Both the position numbers and the translations under genes were made by a program. The notes below the pieces were generated by a model. It had not been told where the DNA came from. It saw only the letters and a program-made list of their open reading frames with translations, and searched no databases. This document shows positions 1 to 10,932 of a stretch of 64,000 bases of DNA, in pieces (position 1 is the first letter of the stretch; each line of letters starts with the position of its first letter). Location: contig NC_083648.1 in NCBI RefSeq assembly GCF_963576545.1, positions 14,220,005 through 14,284,004 of the forward strand, read 5' to 3'. The DNA comes from Limanda limanda (lineage: Eukaryota; Chordata; Actinopteri; Pleuronectiformes; Pleuronectidae).

Positions 1-74
1 GTCGGCTGGGATCGGCTCCAGCTCCCCCCCCCCCGGGAACCTCAAAGAGCAAGTGGCATTGACCATGGATGGAT
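1..74 (+). mobile_element. SINE 3' end (tRNA-derived teleost family), truncated by window edge
   Basis: The sequence matches the end of a very common teleost tRNA-derived SINE: a GCTGGGATCGGCTCCAGC block, a C-run, an ACCTCAAAGAGCAAG-like block and a short GGATGGAT tail. The same family occurs at 21197, 28287, 37172, 46158 and 53841. Only the 3' end is in the window, so the head and insertion length are unknown. Family membership is from memory of the consensus and from similarity to the other copies here. Confidence 0.7.
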
Positions 75-1496
75 TTTAATTTGCTGTGTGATTTTTGTTT
101 TCCCTCTTGCTGGTCACTTGCTTCAGTCTGAGGCTTTGAGAAAGCAAAGAGGCATTGTTGTTATATCTAATAAATCAAGCGATGTCAAGTGTTCATTAAA
201 TAATGTTACATTTGAGAGCAAACTGACCTAAATGTTCCCGTGGCAATATTCCTCTGACACACAACCGTGGCTGTATGTCAGAGGAAGTCTCCCAGGAAGT
301 CTCTTAGCTCACAGACAATTATCATGAGCTATTGATGCATCAATTCTTTGCTCTAGCTGTGACCCTGCTGTAATCCCTTTGGCCCTTTTCAAACAGACAT
401 GAGTGACGACAGTTCCAGCCACCTTGCATCCAAATTTAGAAATTGATGGCAGGCCCATTAGCCGATTATTAAGTATACTCACCACCCTCAAGTCATCCTC
501 CTCTTCCCCTGTCTGTCCCACCCTTACCTCTCTTCCGGCTACTCCAGCTGGCTGGCAGATCCCCAGCTCATTTATCCTGGGTGTAACCAAGCTGTCCTGG
601 GCCAGAGCCGGCCTCGGTTTGGGCCAGAGCCGGCCTGAGAAACGGCTGGCTCCATGCTCCGGTGGGCCCAGGCGGGGGTCAAACATCTGCTGGGACCCCC
701 CGTCTGACAGGCATCTGATCATCCACGGGGAGGGAGACTGATGAGACAAACACACACAAACAGAGGAAACCTTGATTATGTTATTCTCGTGCCTGGTTTC
801 CAGTTAATTCATTGATGTCAATCAGCCATTTCCCCTTTCGCAATGTGGTTTTTAAGGCTTCATCTCTTTCATTATATTAAAGTTAAATTATTTGGTTTGC
901 TAATTCAAAATACTGTAATCAAGCAACTGGATTGTCTCGTGGGTAAAATCAATTGGCTTTTTCTTTTCTATTATCCAAGTTATTGATTAACTGAGTATTC
1001 CTAAATATAATCTCATGCTCCTCGAGATTGGCATAAATCCTTTTCACCGAACCCCGTGATTCAATTTGAATGCATTAGTCCTCCATTCAACTCAGTCTTG
1101 TGTATTTGCTTTGCAACCCAAGAGCCTGTGAATTAGATGATTGAACGCATTCATTACGCATCAGTGTAATTCAGTTTTTACCCATTTGCTCTGTTTGTCT
1201 ATCTAAATATCTGACTGTAATGACACTCCAGCGTGATGAATGGAGGGGCGGTTCGCCATCCCGCTCCGAAAAGCTGTCTCGTACCGAGGCCATTCATCAC
1301 ACAGTGATACAAAGCATACGAACAGAGCTTGTTAAATGTTTCATGGAGCGGTAACTGTCTGAGAAGTGACCAACGAGCCGATTTCACGCCTGTCATTTAC
1401 AGGTCGGACAGGCGGAAGCTGTGTTCACCTGAAAATGATCCGACATGACGTCCTGAAAAACTCAACTTGCATTCTGTCTTTTTTCTTCTGTTTCAG
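75..1496. other. Unique sequence without a gene
   Basis: No convincing exon. A 16-base block (GGGCCAGAGCCGGCCT) occurs at 599-614 and again at 621-636, forming a 22-base tandem duplication in a GC-richer stretch. Open frames on both strands at 309-755 overlap and look like chance products of this GC content. The part from about 760 to 1240 is AT-rich with several ATTA/TAAT cores and could be a conserved noncoding element, but conservation cannot be tested here. Confidence 0.5.
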
Positions 1497-1550
1497 ATTG
1501 CGGGAGACTTACACACATATTAAACAGCACATATACAACACATCATATTC

Positions 1551-1588
1551 ACACACACACACACGCACACTCACACACAAAACACACA
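1551..1588. repeat. Imperfect (CA)n microsatellite
   Basis: Dinucleotide CA run broken by CG and CT steps, inside the candidate terminal exon. Microsatellites of this kind are typical of teleost noncoding DNA and UTRs. Confidence 0.9.
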
Positions 1589-1756
1589 CTGGGCCCCCAG
1601 AAGATTTGCTCTTGCCAGCTGACCCAGATGAAGACCAGGACCCTTCCAGAGAACCAGTCACAACCTCCCTATGGTACAAAACAGTGGAGCTGGATATGAC
1701 TGCACACTTCATAATTTGTTTATTTGTATATGTCTGTGAGAGAGAGTAAGATTGTA

Positions 1757-1779
1757 TGTGTGTGTGTGTGTGTGTGTGT
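1757..1779. repeat. (TG)n microsatellite
   Basis: About eleven perfect TG units downstream of the longest reading frame of the candidate terminal exon and upstream of its AATAAA signal. Confidence 0.95.
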
Positions 1780-1951
1780 AGCAGGCGCATTAGTGTGTAC
1801 AGACATAAATGTGTGCACAGGTACATTGTTTAAATGTGTGAACATCTGCTTTATTTTTTCGTTTTTGTATAGCTACCACTTGTAAATTGTGACATGTGTC
1901 AAGAGTTTGTAAGCTGTAACTTTCTGAGAACTATTGTACTAAAATGCACTC

Positions 1952-1957
1952 AATAAA
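1952..1957 (+). terminator. Poly(A) signal AATAAA
   Basis: Canonical hexamer in the context ACTCAATAAAGGCC, followed about 30-50 bases later by a GT-rich segment. It lies about 450 bases after the acceptor at 1496, a usual spacing for a short last exon. Confidence 0.4.
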
Positions 1958-1975
1958 GGCCTTGGAAAACAAGTT

Positions 1976-3116
1976 AAGTCACGTCATGGTGTGTTTGACT
2001 CCGTGGGTGATCATTCTGTTTCCATTAATGATGAGTCACAGGAAGCAGAGAGGAAGGGTTATTATCCAGTAAAACTGCTGTCAGCGCTGTGCACGAATGT
2101 GACACCCAATGCTTGGTTTCATAGCGTTTCATAGGAAATAAACAGCTTTTCTGTCAGTGCCGGTCTGGCGGCACGTGTTAGAGCCCATCAGCCACTAATA
2201 AATGAGCCGTCACTCGGATTACACGCAAATGCAAAAAATGACTCTCCAGGAAAAGTGACAATATTTTGACAAACTAGAGGAAATTATCCTTCCATCAACA
2301 CTCTTATCTGTGTCTCCAACACACTTTAACACACACAAACATACGGTGCAAATACACGAGCCTCCTAAATTATGTTTGCCAGGGAATTTCAGAGCACTTC
2401 AAACACTGAGAAGTGTGTTGCACAGTAATGATATGGTTAATGAGGTGAGTCATACGATATGGGGATGTATCCCTCCATAACTGTGTATTAGCTCTAATTG
2501 ATTGATAACATGCAGCTCGTGTTAGCAGAGAGACTACACTCTGTCGGGACATGATTCACCAAAAAGTCAATTTTTTGTCTTTTCATTTGTTGAAGAAGCT
2601 AAATAACAGTGTTTCAGGTCACTTCGGCCTTTAATGAGGGTGTAAGAAATGATGTCATACAGGAAGTTGTTAGAGCAGCTGCTGCTCTCATAGGAACCTT
2701 TTTGACATGGTGTCGATGAATATGTGGGTAACTTTGGATTAAAAGTAAATTAACACCAGGGTGAAAAGCAGCAAATCACTGCCCTCACTGGTCGAAAGAT
2801 TCTGGTTCCAGAAGAAGAAGTCTCATTAATTTGATTAATTATCCCAAAGATAATTTCATGTGACTCAACCGTAGAAGCCCTTCTATTGGTGTGAAAATGC
2901 CTCGGTTTGAAGCCTCAGTACAAAGATGGGAACTGCTTCTCAAAATATTTGTTGTTTTCTTATTTTCAGCTTTTGCTGTCAAAACCTGACAGTACAGGGG
3001 TGAGCACAAGTTATTTACAACTCCCAATGTGCATTTCAGTGAGAAGGACCCAAACATGACTGCGGCTAGAGACTGTAAATAAAACAGATTTTACAACCTG
3101 CAGCTTAACTAAACCG
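1976..3116. other. Unique noncoding sequence
   Basis: No exon with supporting splice motifs and no recognised repeat. Short open frames at 2370-2552 (-) and 2839-3057 (-) have no recognisable content. Confidence 0.5.
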
Positions 3117-3375
3117 GTTCACTATTCAGTTTTTGGACGCGAGAATCGAGGCTCACCAGCTGGTCCTCCACGGTGCTGATGCGGCTTTCAGCCTCGGTTG
3201 TGCGGGTGTTCAATGTATCCAGCATTGCTTTTGTTCCAGAGATAGATTGGTTAATTTCTGCCGTTTTGCATGCATGTGCTTCTTCGGCGCTGTCCTCGGG
3301 AATTGTTTTATCGATAGATGTAGAGTTTTGCTCACCAGCTGAGTTCAGCTGCTTGTTTCTGGTTCTTCGGACCAT
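3109..3375 (-). pseudogene. Truncated L1-type ORF1 protein relic
   Basis: The most likely start is the ATG at 3375-3373, giving a basic start (MVRRTRNKQ) followed by a polar linker and then an acidic heptad-like stretch from about residue 30 to 80 (for example TEAESRISTVEDQLVSL). ORF1 proteins of this type bind RNA, trimerise through a coiled coil and form the retrotransposition particle. The RNA-binding and C-terminal domains are absent. The frame runs through the target-site duplication into flanking DNA and ends at 3109. Full-length relatives are usually several hundred residues long, so this is a dead fragment. Confidence 0.55.
3117..3126. repeat. Left copy of target-site duplication
   Basis: GTTCACTATT here is repeated exactly at 3501-3510 and brackets the LINE fragment between them, as expected for a target-site duplication made by target-primed reverse transcription. 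Confidence 0.65.
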
Positions 3376-3500
3376 AATAAAAATGACCGACAAGGTTCGG
3401 ACTGAGTTTGGGTGTTTTAAAATAATTTAAAATGGACTTGTTTGAAGAGCCTGTGGGTCTACGTCTACCTAGCTTCGCTGCATCACGTGACCCCCCACCA
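3127..3500 (-). mobile_element. LINE-1-like fragment: 5' UTR plus start of ORF1
   Basis: On the minus strand this 374-base insert begins with a GC-rich leader containing CACGTGAT, then enters an open frame whose product resembles the N-terminal basic and coiled-coil part of fish L1-type ORF1 proteins. It is bounded by a perfect 10-base direct repeat. Most LINE insertions lose the 5' end and keep the 3' end. This one keeps the 5' end and stops inside ORF1, with no clear poly(A) tail at its 3' junction (only CAAAAA). Internal priming, premature polyadenylation or a later deletion could explain it. The L1 assignment rests on the coiled-coil pattern and leader, not a search. Confidence 0.6.
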
Positions 3501-3510
3501 GTTCACTATT
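3501..3510. repeat. Right copy of target-site duplication
   Basis: Exact match to 3117-3126. A small inverted repeat (CCATAGTAA / TTACTATGG, 3515-3523 and 3541-3549) begins a few bases further right. Confidence 0.65.
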
Positions 3511-5284
3511 ATCGCCATAGTAACTTGTAGATAAATTAATTTACTATGGTGGCATCTTTGGTTCAAAACTGCAACAACAGAGGTTTCATTTGTGCCTCTG
3601 ACTCACTTCCTCTCAACAGCAACGGCAGCCAAGGCTCATAGGCAACTCAGTATGTAGATACGGTACGGTTCAGGCAAAAATTTGATTTTACAGAAACTGA
3701 GTTGAAATAATTAAAACTTGGTGCCTTATCACAAGCATAAACGTTTTTCATGTTATGCAAATCCCATGTTTCTACTGTATCTATCTATGTCAACACTGAG
3801 CTAATTTGGCAGATTTAAAACAAATCTACAAAAGATTGAAGTTGAACAGTTAAATTATTACCTTATCTGTAAATCCGTTTACAGGCTGACTTCATTGTTC
3901 AACTTTTACATAAGTACTGAAGCACTGCAGAGCGTTACTGGATAAATCTCGGTATCTGTAGGATCTGGAATCTGTTTACAAGCTCTCATATTGGCTGTCT
4001 CTTGCCCTGACGTTGTTGCCATGCACCCAGATCTCAGCAATTACTTGAAATTATTATTGTTACCTTTCAAAATGATGAGCATATTTTTTTTTTTGTAATT
4101 TATTTGAATAGCTGGGTCTATATCAGGAAATGCTTCAGACAAACAATAGCATGTTTCACAGGAGATGTCTTACTGCTCAGGAGACACTTCAAGGTCATGT
4201 GGATGCTTTAATTGAGGCATTCTGTTAATAGTTAAACAGACGTAATGACCATTGAGATGCCGATGCTCTTTATAGTATCCTTACCCTGTTCCTCTATCTT
4301 AATTGGGCCTGTTTGTCACTTTAATCAGAGCTATTAGAGGGATGTTGCCCTCCTGACAATGAGTTACATTACACTGGGAGTGAAAGCTGATTTGTGAGTG
4401 AGAGAAACTGCATGTGACAGACAAAATGAGACTGACAGAAAGCCAAAGACGGGAAGACACGGACGAGTGCGGAGAGCATTTCCTTAAAAGTATGCTTCAT
4501 GTGTAACGGTGTTTATCGCTGACGCTGGAGTCCGCTCATTTTATTTCACATTAAAGTCACAGGAAGTTTGAAAAGTGACTTCTCAGCATCAAATCCTCAC
4601 CTTAATCAATATTCCCTGAGCAATCACCTGTGAGGAAGGGATTGGTGCACAGCAGGGAACTCCTGCAGAGCGCGGGGGGAAAGTGTTGGAGAAAAAGCAA
4701 TACATCTAGTGCTGAAGATCAGAGTGTGCGAGTGGAAAACTTGGAGGGAATACTGAGTGAAAGACAGTGGAGGGAAAAATAATGAACTTGCAACCGTGGC
4801 ACAAAGACGATGGCACAGGCATAGAGCGAGTCCTGGCAGGGGGAGATAGGAGTGATAAACACCGAGAGGGTATTTCTCAAAACTGTGTCTGTACTCTCTG
4901 TGTGCGTCCTCACCGTACCTGTGTGCATGTGTGAGCGTTTTTTATTTATATATTTATTTTGCACTGAAAAAATAAAATGACTGGAGTCTTGTCAATCTCC
5001 AGTGATTCTTCCCGTGAGATTGTCTAAGGCCTGAATCTAATCTCGGCTCTTGTTGGCTGCAGGGCCTCAGTAAGCTGTCTGCATACTCCCAGTGATCTTA
5101 GAGGCCTAGGAAAAGCCCAGAGCACAAACTGCTCCAGGAGACCCCGAGTCTGACTGTGGTTCACAAGTTCTGCATAGACGGAGGTGATCTTCTCTTTTGT
5201 GCCTAATTTTTATACATCTATAAATGTGGCATAAAGATCGGTCACAAATTAGAGGGAAATGCTCCATTGCGTCGATTATTTCAA
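3511..5284. other. Unique noncoding sequence
   Basis: Apart from the 9-base inverted repeat at 3515-3549, nothing gene-like is visible. The part at about 4160-4380 has several TTAATTG/TAATCA cores and a low-redundancy texture often seen in developmental enhancers. Confidence 0.45.
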
Positions 5285-5735
5285 GCAACACTAGGCAGTT
5301 TTTATACCTTTAGATTCAAATAACAGGGAGAATGGCATGTCTGTCACTGCCACAGCGCCCCCTGGATACTTGCAACTGCTGAATGTAAAGCTGGTGTTCT
5401 GTTCTGAAACACTGTGTCCTGCTTTACGATACGTACGTCACACACCAACAACCAGAGATGGAGCTAGCACCTGGCTCACCAGTCTCTGTGTGGACATCAT
5501 TGCAGAGCCACGGAAGAAACAGAAGGGGAGATATAGAGAGGTAAAGACAAATTTACCCAGAGAGAAACCAAACAAAAGTGAATATTGGAGCATATTTCAC
5601 TTGTTGGCGAAAGCTAAAAGAGGCCTAAGGATGCAGATGCTGACCTGGTGCTCTTATTATTGGTCATAACTTGAGCTTGTTTGCTATGTCTTGTGCTGTT
5701 CTACTTGCTCAACGTTGGGCTGTGTAACTTTGTTT
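5285..5735 (+). repeat. Probable interspersed fish repeat, class unknown
   Basis: Several blocks resemble a dispersed fish element remembered from other loci, including CAGCGCCCCCTGGATACTTG near 5352 and AAAGCTAAAAGAGGCCTAAG near 5610. No terminal inverted repeats or tail were found, so the edges are approximate. The open frame at 5337-5669 is probably a by-product of this element. Confidence 0.35.
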
Positions 5736-8700
5736 TCAACTATGTATAATCAGAAGCAAGGTAAACCCAGTTTGAAAGAGGTTTAGCTCAAAGCTTCTAT
5801 GTGATCTGACACAAAGTCCACCACTTGCTTGCTGTGATAGCGTCAAATTGTCAGAAATCAAATGAACAGGCAAGATGGTTTTTTTCGAGGTTGCTGGTTG
5901 CTTCTTCGTCAGTTTGTCAACAAATGTATGTGTGTACATCTGTGTGTACTGGCAGGCTAAGACCACAACGACAAGGAATTATGCATCCCAGCTGTAGAAA
6001 GCCAAGAGTGAATCTTGCATTTTGTCACTTTAAGATACCGGATGGAATAGGAGACAAGCCTTGGCTCACTTGCTCCTTTTGATGATGGTGACAGGGTCCT
6101 GAGGCCTGTCAATAATCCCTTATAGAGGCTAAATTAGGTTGATATCTTGTGAATCAGAAGGAGGAGGTGTCTCCTTTCAGTATAGATGGACATGCCACAG
6201 ATCGTTGTAAGTGAAAGAACCCTGTGTTGAAACAGAATGACAGAATATAAATTGAGGAAGATGCCAAACAAACACCGTGGGCTGCCAAGCTGTGAAGGAT
6301 CTGAGCGTTACCTCTGCTAACCCATGAAGAAGGTCGTCTGAGGCCAAATTCAAGGTTCTATTTACACGGGGATATGAGCCGATAGAAGAAATAAGGAGTG
6401 AGGCTGAATCTCCTGGAGGTAAAGACCTGAATCAAAGACATCTAATCTTTGAAGCTTGCTCTTGCCCAGCTTCTTAGGGCGGCAGATAATGAAAAAATAA
6501 TAACAGTAAATGAGTAAAACACTGTGTGTCTGCCTCCTGAACCCTCTACTCGTGTGGAGCTTCGTCTTCTTGCTTCGAAAGCTAAATTCGGCCTTTGTGC
6601 AACAACACAGCTAATCCCGCTCAGTTCATTCCGCCATAATGACGGAGAATTTGCATTTCACTTGTTCGGTAATTAAGTTATTGATGGACCTCACTGAATT
6701 TGCTAAATGTGGAAATGCTGCTCTGCTTAATCAAGATGTCAGCTGCGAGATTCAAAGTGTATCTCTCTTTACTAGTAGAAGACATTTCTCCTTTTGTGTA
6801 TAGGAAGAGAAATCCAGCACCTGGGTCAAATGAGATTTAATGTCTCGGAGGAGTTCATCAAATTTAATTATGATACATATAATTACCAAAAGCAATCTTC
6901 TGTGTGGTAGGAATACTCATTACAGAGAGACTTCAGCACCTGCAGGGGTAAAAGCGTAATTTAGAGACAGGCTAGAGTGACAGGAAAAAGAGAGTGGGGG
7001 AGAAAGAGACAGAAACGGGTGATTGCTGCATAAACTCCACTGGGCAAACAACAGCAGTCGACCGGCGACGGCCTCTAGTATCCAAAAGATTTCCAAGAGA
7101 ACATCTGACAAGTGCTTGATTTTGTTTGATTATGAGAATAAGGCCATCTTTCATCATAGTTGTGCTTGGGAGAACATAAACAAAGTTCTTGCCAGATGTT
7201 TGTAAATGAGCTACATTTATCACAGCGATATGTGAAGAAAGACAATCTGCGGACGTGCAGCAGGTACGGACTGAACAGTGGGAGCTGGAGGTAGAGGTGA
7301 GTTATGATGGCTTCGAGGATCACAGTCGTAATTGGTTCTTTCACAGGGTGAGAGAGGGCTAGGAGTTATGCGGAGAGACATTACCGCCCTTTGACTCGCT
7401 CTCACACACACACACACACACTCACACAAATACAAACATACACAAAAAACGCTCAGTCTCACAAGCCTCCCGCCCATCCCAGAAACCCCCCGCCGAGCCT
7501 AATCCCACACAGAGCCCCTTTCAGCTCCTCCTGCCTTCGATTGCTGCAAAAAAATCAATGAAATATTTTCCCACCAAAATGAAGAGGAACAATGGACGAG
7601 ATCCGCACATCAAGGTCTTCCTAATTAGAGAGTTCACACAAAAGGGCTCCTTTGCTTCGCGGCTTGCAGAACAGAGGGAGACAGACTAGAAGGGGAGAGG
7701 GAACAGATAGTGAGTGATGAAGGTCGTACACTTCCCACTCATCGCTCCCTCCTCTCCAATACCAACTTTATAACTCGTAACCTTGGCTGCCAAAAGTACA
7801 CGTGAACCGCTGACATCCCTCCGTGTTTCGAGCCATAGAGCTGTGCACACAGCGTGCCATGCCAGAAGCTACAAGCTTTCCCTTTCCACGTCTCCTTCCC
7901 TGATGTGTAAAGAGACGTGTCCCCGTGTTTTATCACATCTGACGCCCAAAATGGAAAAGAAAACCCTGCTACATTGTTGTATTATTAAAGGACCCCTCTA
8001 ATGTCTTTGCTCTGGGTAAGTGCAGCCGGTAAAACGTGTCTTCCTTACACGGGAAATTCCGCAATGCCCTTTACTTGACTGCCCTCGCAGGGTGACACGA
8101 GAGGGAAGATGATAACGGACAATGCTGACTTCTATCTAATGAGGGTGTAGGGCTAAAGATATGTAAATTTCCCTCCAAGGTCCCCTTCAGCCTTTTGTTT
8201 CAAGGGAAGACCGATAGAAGCTACCTCCGCTCCTCCTACACAATGCAGATACAGTACAGACGCTTCATTTGAACCACGCTCAGGTTGTCATAAAATACAG
8301 GACATCACTTTTTCCCTACTCCAACAATGACTTGTCAGAGTGTGAGCACTGCACATAATTATATAGCGCAGTGAAATATTGGCTAATGGCAGCTATTACT
8401 GTTCTTAACCAACATCTTAACGGATGCTCATAGCACTTAGAGATACAGTAAGTTCTATAGATGCACTTCACTCTGTATTATGGTATTTATACGTGGTGAA
8501 GGGGGGATACGCTGCACAGTCATACTTTATGTGACACTGTTAAATGGCTTTTGCAGAGCTCCAAAGGGAATATGCAGCACATTCAGCTTTATGACTCACT
8601 GTTGTGGGCATACAGACTAAGGGACGTATAAAATTGATACTTTCAGTCCCTTCTTCTGATTGGCCCCCCCAAAAAAAACACCCAATAAAGAAAGAACTGC

Positions 8701-10422
8701 ATCAGTTTAACAGAAATGTCCTTACCAGAGGCGTTGGGGCTACAGCTGAGGTTCTCCAGTGGAAATGTCAAAGAAAGGAGCTCCCGTCAGACAGTGTGGT
8801 TTTATTGGCAGCAACAGTCTTATTGACAACACAACAAAAACTTGGGTTTCCAGATGACCTTTGTTGTGGACACTAACAGTGGTATACATTTGGCTGTTAT
8901 ACCTTTTACGCAAGGTCATTCTCCAACACTTTCTCCTAATTTCATGTAATTCCTCAACTTTCAACTAAAAGTATTATAATGCAGAAGATAACAGTGAAAA
9001 ATATGTGTCATATCGATATCCCCTGACAGTTGAATAATGGCTCCGACAGGTGGATACCTCATTCCACATAACAGCGTTAACCGCCAACAGAAAAGAAAGT
9101 GACGAGAGGATGTTGCACAACATGTCATTTTCAGCCACTTCCCTTAACAAATGGCACTCGAATCTGCTGCTTTCTGTGATTATTGTGGAGAAGTTGTATG
9201 GAAAATAATCTCGCGACAGCACAAGCCAGATATGGTGTCTTTGACCTCGTAGGGTCAATACAGTACTAAATGCATTGCCATGTTCACGGATGCAATTAAA
9301 CGTGTCAAATTTTTCCCGAGTCCTTCCATGTGTGTTTGGGTTGCTCCTGCGTGGGCGTGTTTGTGTGCCCAGATGGCGTCTCCTCTGATGGGAGCGTGGT
9401 TGTGTGGGTGAGCTGTAACTCAAGAGGCTGGAGGACAGAGTAAGTGGCTCTCGGGGGAGAGTCGATCGGTTGTTAAAGACAGTGAAGAGGGACACAACAG
9501 CCTCAGCGCACACTAACAGCCAAAACAGACACACAGGCTTGGTTCATGTAATTGCTATAGACAGGCAGCCATCTGAATGTCCTCTCTCAGGTGCTCCCTC
9601 CGACACGCTCACTGAGGCCTTTCACCTTCCTATAGACTTATGCCTAAAGAAACAGGATGGATTACGGTGATGGAAAGGTAGAAATGGATGGGTGGTAGAA
9701 ATTGAAGCGGAAAAATTGATCTATTGCCATAACGCTGGAGCTCTTGTCCAGTATGTAACTGACTTATTCTCATATAAAAAAAACCACCCTCTTAGTAGAG
9801 ATGTTCCAATGACAGTTTCAGAAATCATCCTCAGGTAACTCCCGAAAATGCAAATAAGGGAGTTTAACTAACCTGATACCACGTCTTTAATGCAGTTTTT
9901 AGTCATTTAGTTTCACTCGGATAAAAATGTATTTATTTTTCCATGAAATCACTTCTTCACCCCTTCCAAAACAGCAGTTGCGATGTACTGCCAGGGCCAA
10001 GTACTGTTTTAAGAGAGTGATTTCTCCGGTAGTGAAGCTTAAGCTAGACCTAAATTTCACTCTGGAACATCCAACAAGTAATATCCAGTCATGTGCCGTA
10101 TGGACGACTTCAGATTCGAGGTGTGGTTTGTGAAGTCTTCATATATTTATCTGTGTTATTTTTCAGTTATGACTTTCAAAGTAGATAGTAAAAGAAGCTT
10201 ATACTTCTCCGTATGTCAACCTGAGCCAGGCCATACAACAATGAGCGCTATCATCACTTCCATGCAGGGTTTGCACTATACAGCAGTTGAACTATGTTAT
10301 ATGAGTTGTTACAATGAATCAAACTGCATGAAAATTGTAGTATGTTGTTTCAAATGAACGGCGTATTCCTGTCTTTGTCCATTATTCTACATTTGAATTC
10401 TCGTCCTTGTGTGCATTCTCAG
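5736..10422. other. Long unique stretch without a supported gene
   Basis: No convincing exon. It contains a (CA)n run at 7402-7421, a perfect octamer ATTTGCAT at 6649-6656 in a CNE-like segment (6560-6760), and scattered short open frames, the longest at 8974-9534 (-), which lacks any recognisable domain. No transposon was recognised. Confidence 0.45.
7402..7421. repeat. (CA)n microsatellite
   Basis: Ten CA units, followed by a degenerate CA-rich tail to about 7445. Confidence 0.95.
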
Positions 10423-10593
10423 ATTCCGTCATCAAGAGTGAAGGCTTTAATTGGTCCCAAACCAGATCCTCGTGGTACAAGTGTTTGTCACAAGGCAAAG
10501 ATCAAAAAGGCTGAGGGAACAAGCGCAGGCAGCGAGAAGGGGGATGGTGCCTTCAAAACTTCAATACAATTCAGAAATCGTGTCTATACCTAG
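10423..10593 (+). other. Weak exon candidate after a pyrimidine-rich acceptor
   Basis: A pyrimidine-rich stretch ends in GTGCATTCTCAG at 10422. The following 57 codons are open in phase 0 to a TAG at 10591. The product is polar and basic (for example IPSSRVKALIGPKPDPR) and matches nothing I recognise. There is no clear AATAAA downstream, so a terminal-exon reading is unsupported. It may well be chance. Confidence 0.12.
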
Positions 10594-10784
10594 AACAAGA
10601 CCCCGCCTCTTCCCAACACACAGCCCGTCCTCTTGATACCACCCGATTCCCCCTGCACCCACATGTGAGGCATTATCTAAAATGATGAAAGGAGAGGAGG
10701 AATTCCAAATGATAACCCAGTCCCTCCGGACGTCTCCATCTGATTCCCAACTCTGCCTTCCTTTCTACTGTCCTCTCCACTTAC

Positions 10785-10932
10785 CGTCTCCACCACTACC
10801 ACCACCACTACCATCGTAAGGCTGGGAATTGCAGCTGCTGTCAGCTGCAGAGGCCTCCAGGCTGATCTCTCCCTCTCTGGAATGCACTGTGCCATAATGA
10901 GCACCGCTCCCAGCAACACGTCCCTCCGCCAT
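10785..10932 (-). CDS. Candidate first coding exon of an unidentified gene
   Basis: On the minus strand an ATG at 10932-10930 lies in a good initiation context (AACAAGATGGCGG). The frame stays open for 49 codons and reaches a near-perfect splice donor (GAGACG followed by GTAAGTGG) after position 10785, leaving the exon in phase 1. The peptide starts MAEGRVAGSGAHYGTVHSRE, continues with an acidic and serine-rich part, and ends in a Gly/Ser run. That composition is common at disordered N-termini of regulatory or RNA-binding proteins. No signal peptide or membrane segment is seen. The upstream frame stays open to 11061 without an obvious need for it. No matching second exon was found at lower coordinates. 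Strand, start and donor are seen; that it is a gene is inferred. Confidence 0.3.

Larger units (their letters stand above)
1497..1975 (+). other. Candidate 3'-terminal exon with poly(A) signal
   Basis: A strong acceptor lies just upstream: a T-rich tract ending TTCTGTTTCAG at 1496, with a CTCAACT branch-like motif about 30 bases before it. An AATAAA signal follows at 1952-1957, with a GT-rich stretch around 1986-2010 as expected downstream of a cleavage site. Three frames are possible. One stops after nine codons (taa at 1521-1523), leaving most of the exon as 3' UTR. One stays open to 1749 through the CA repeat, and the third stops near 1697. The short-tail reading fits best with the microsatellites being untranslated. 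The upstream exons would lie left of the window or in 75-1496, where none is convincing. It could also be the end of a noncoding RNA, or chance. Confidence 0.35.

Noticed and set aside
8974..9534. Longest open frame in the window (186 codons, minus strand)
   Set aside because: No domain, no splice or promoter support, and low-complexity Ser/Arg stretches typical of chance frames. Its start lies in otherwise unremarkable unique DNA.
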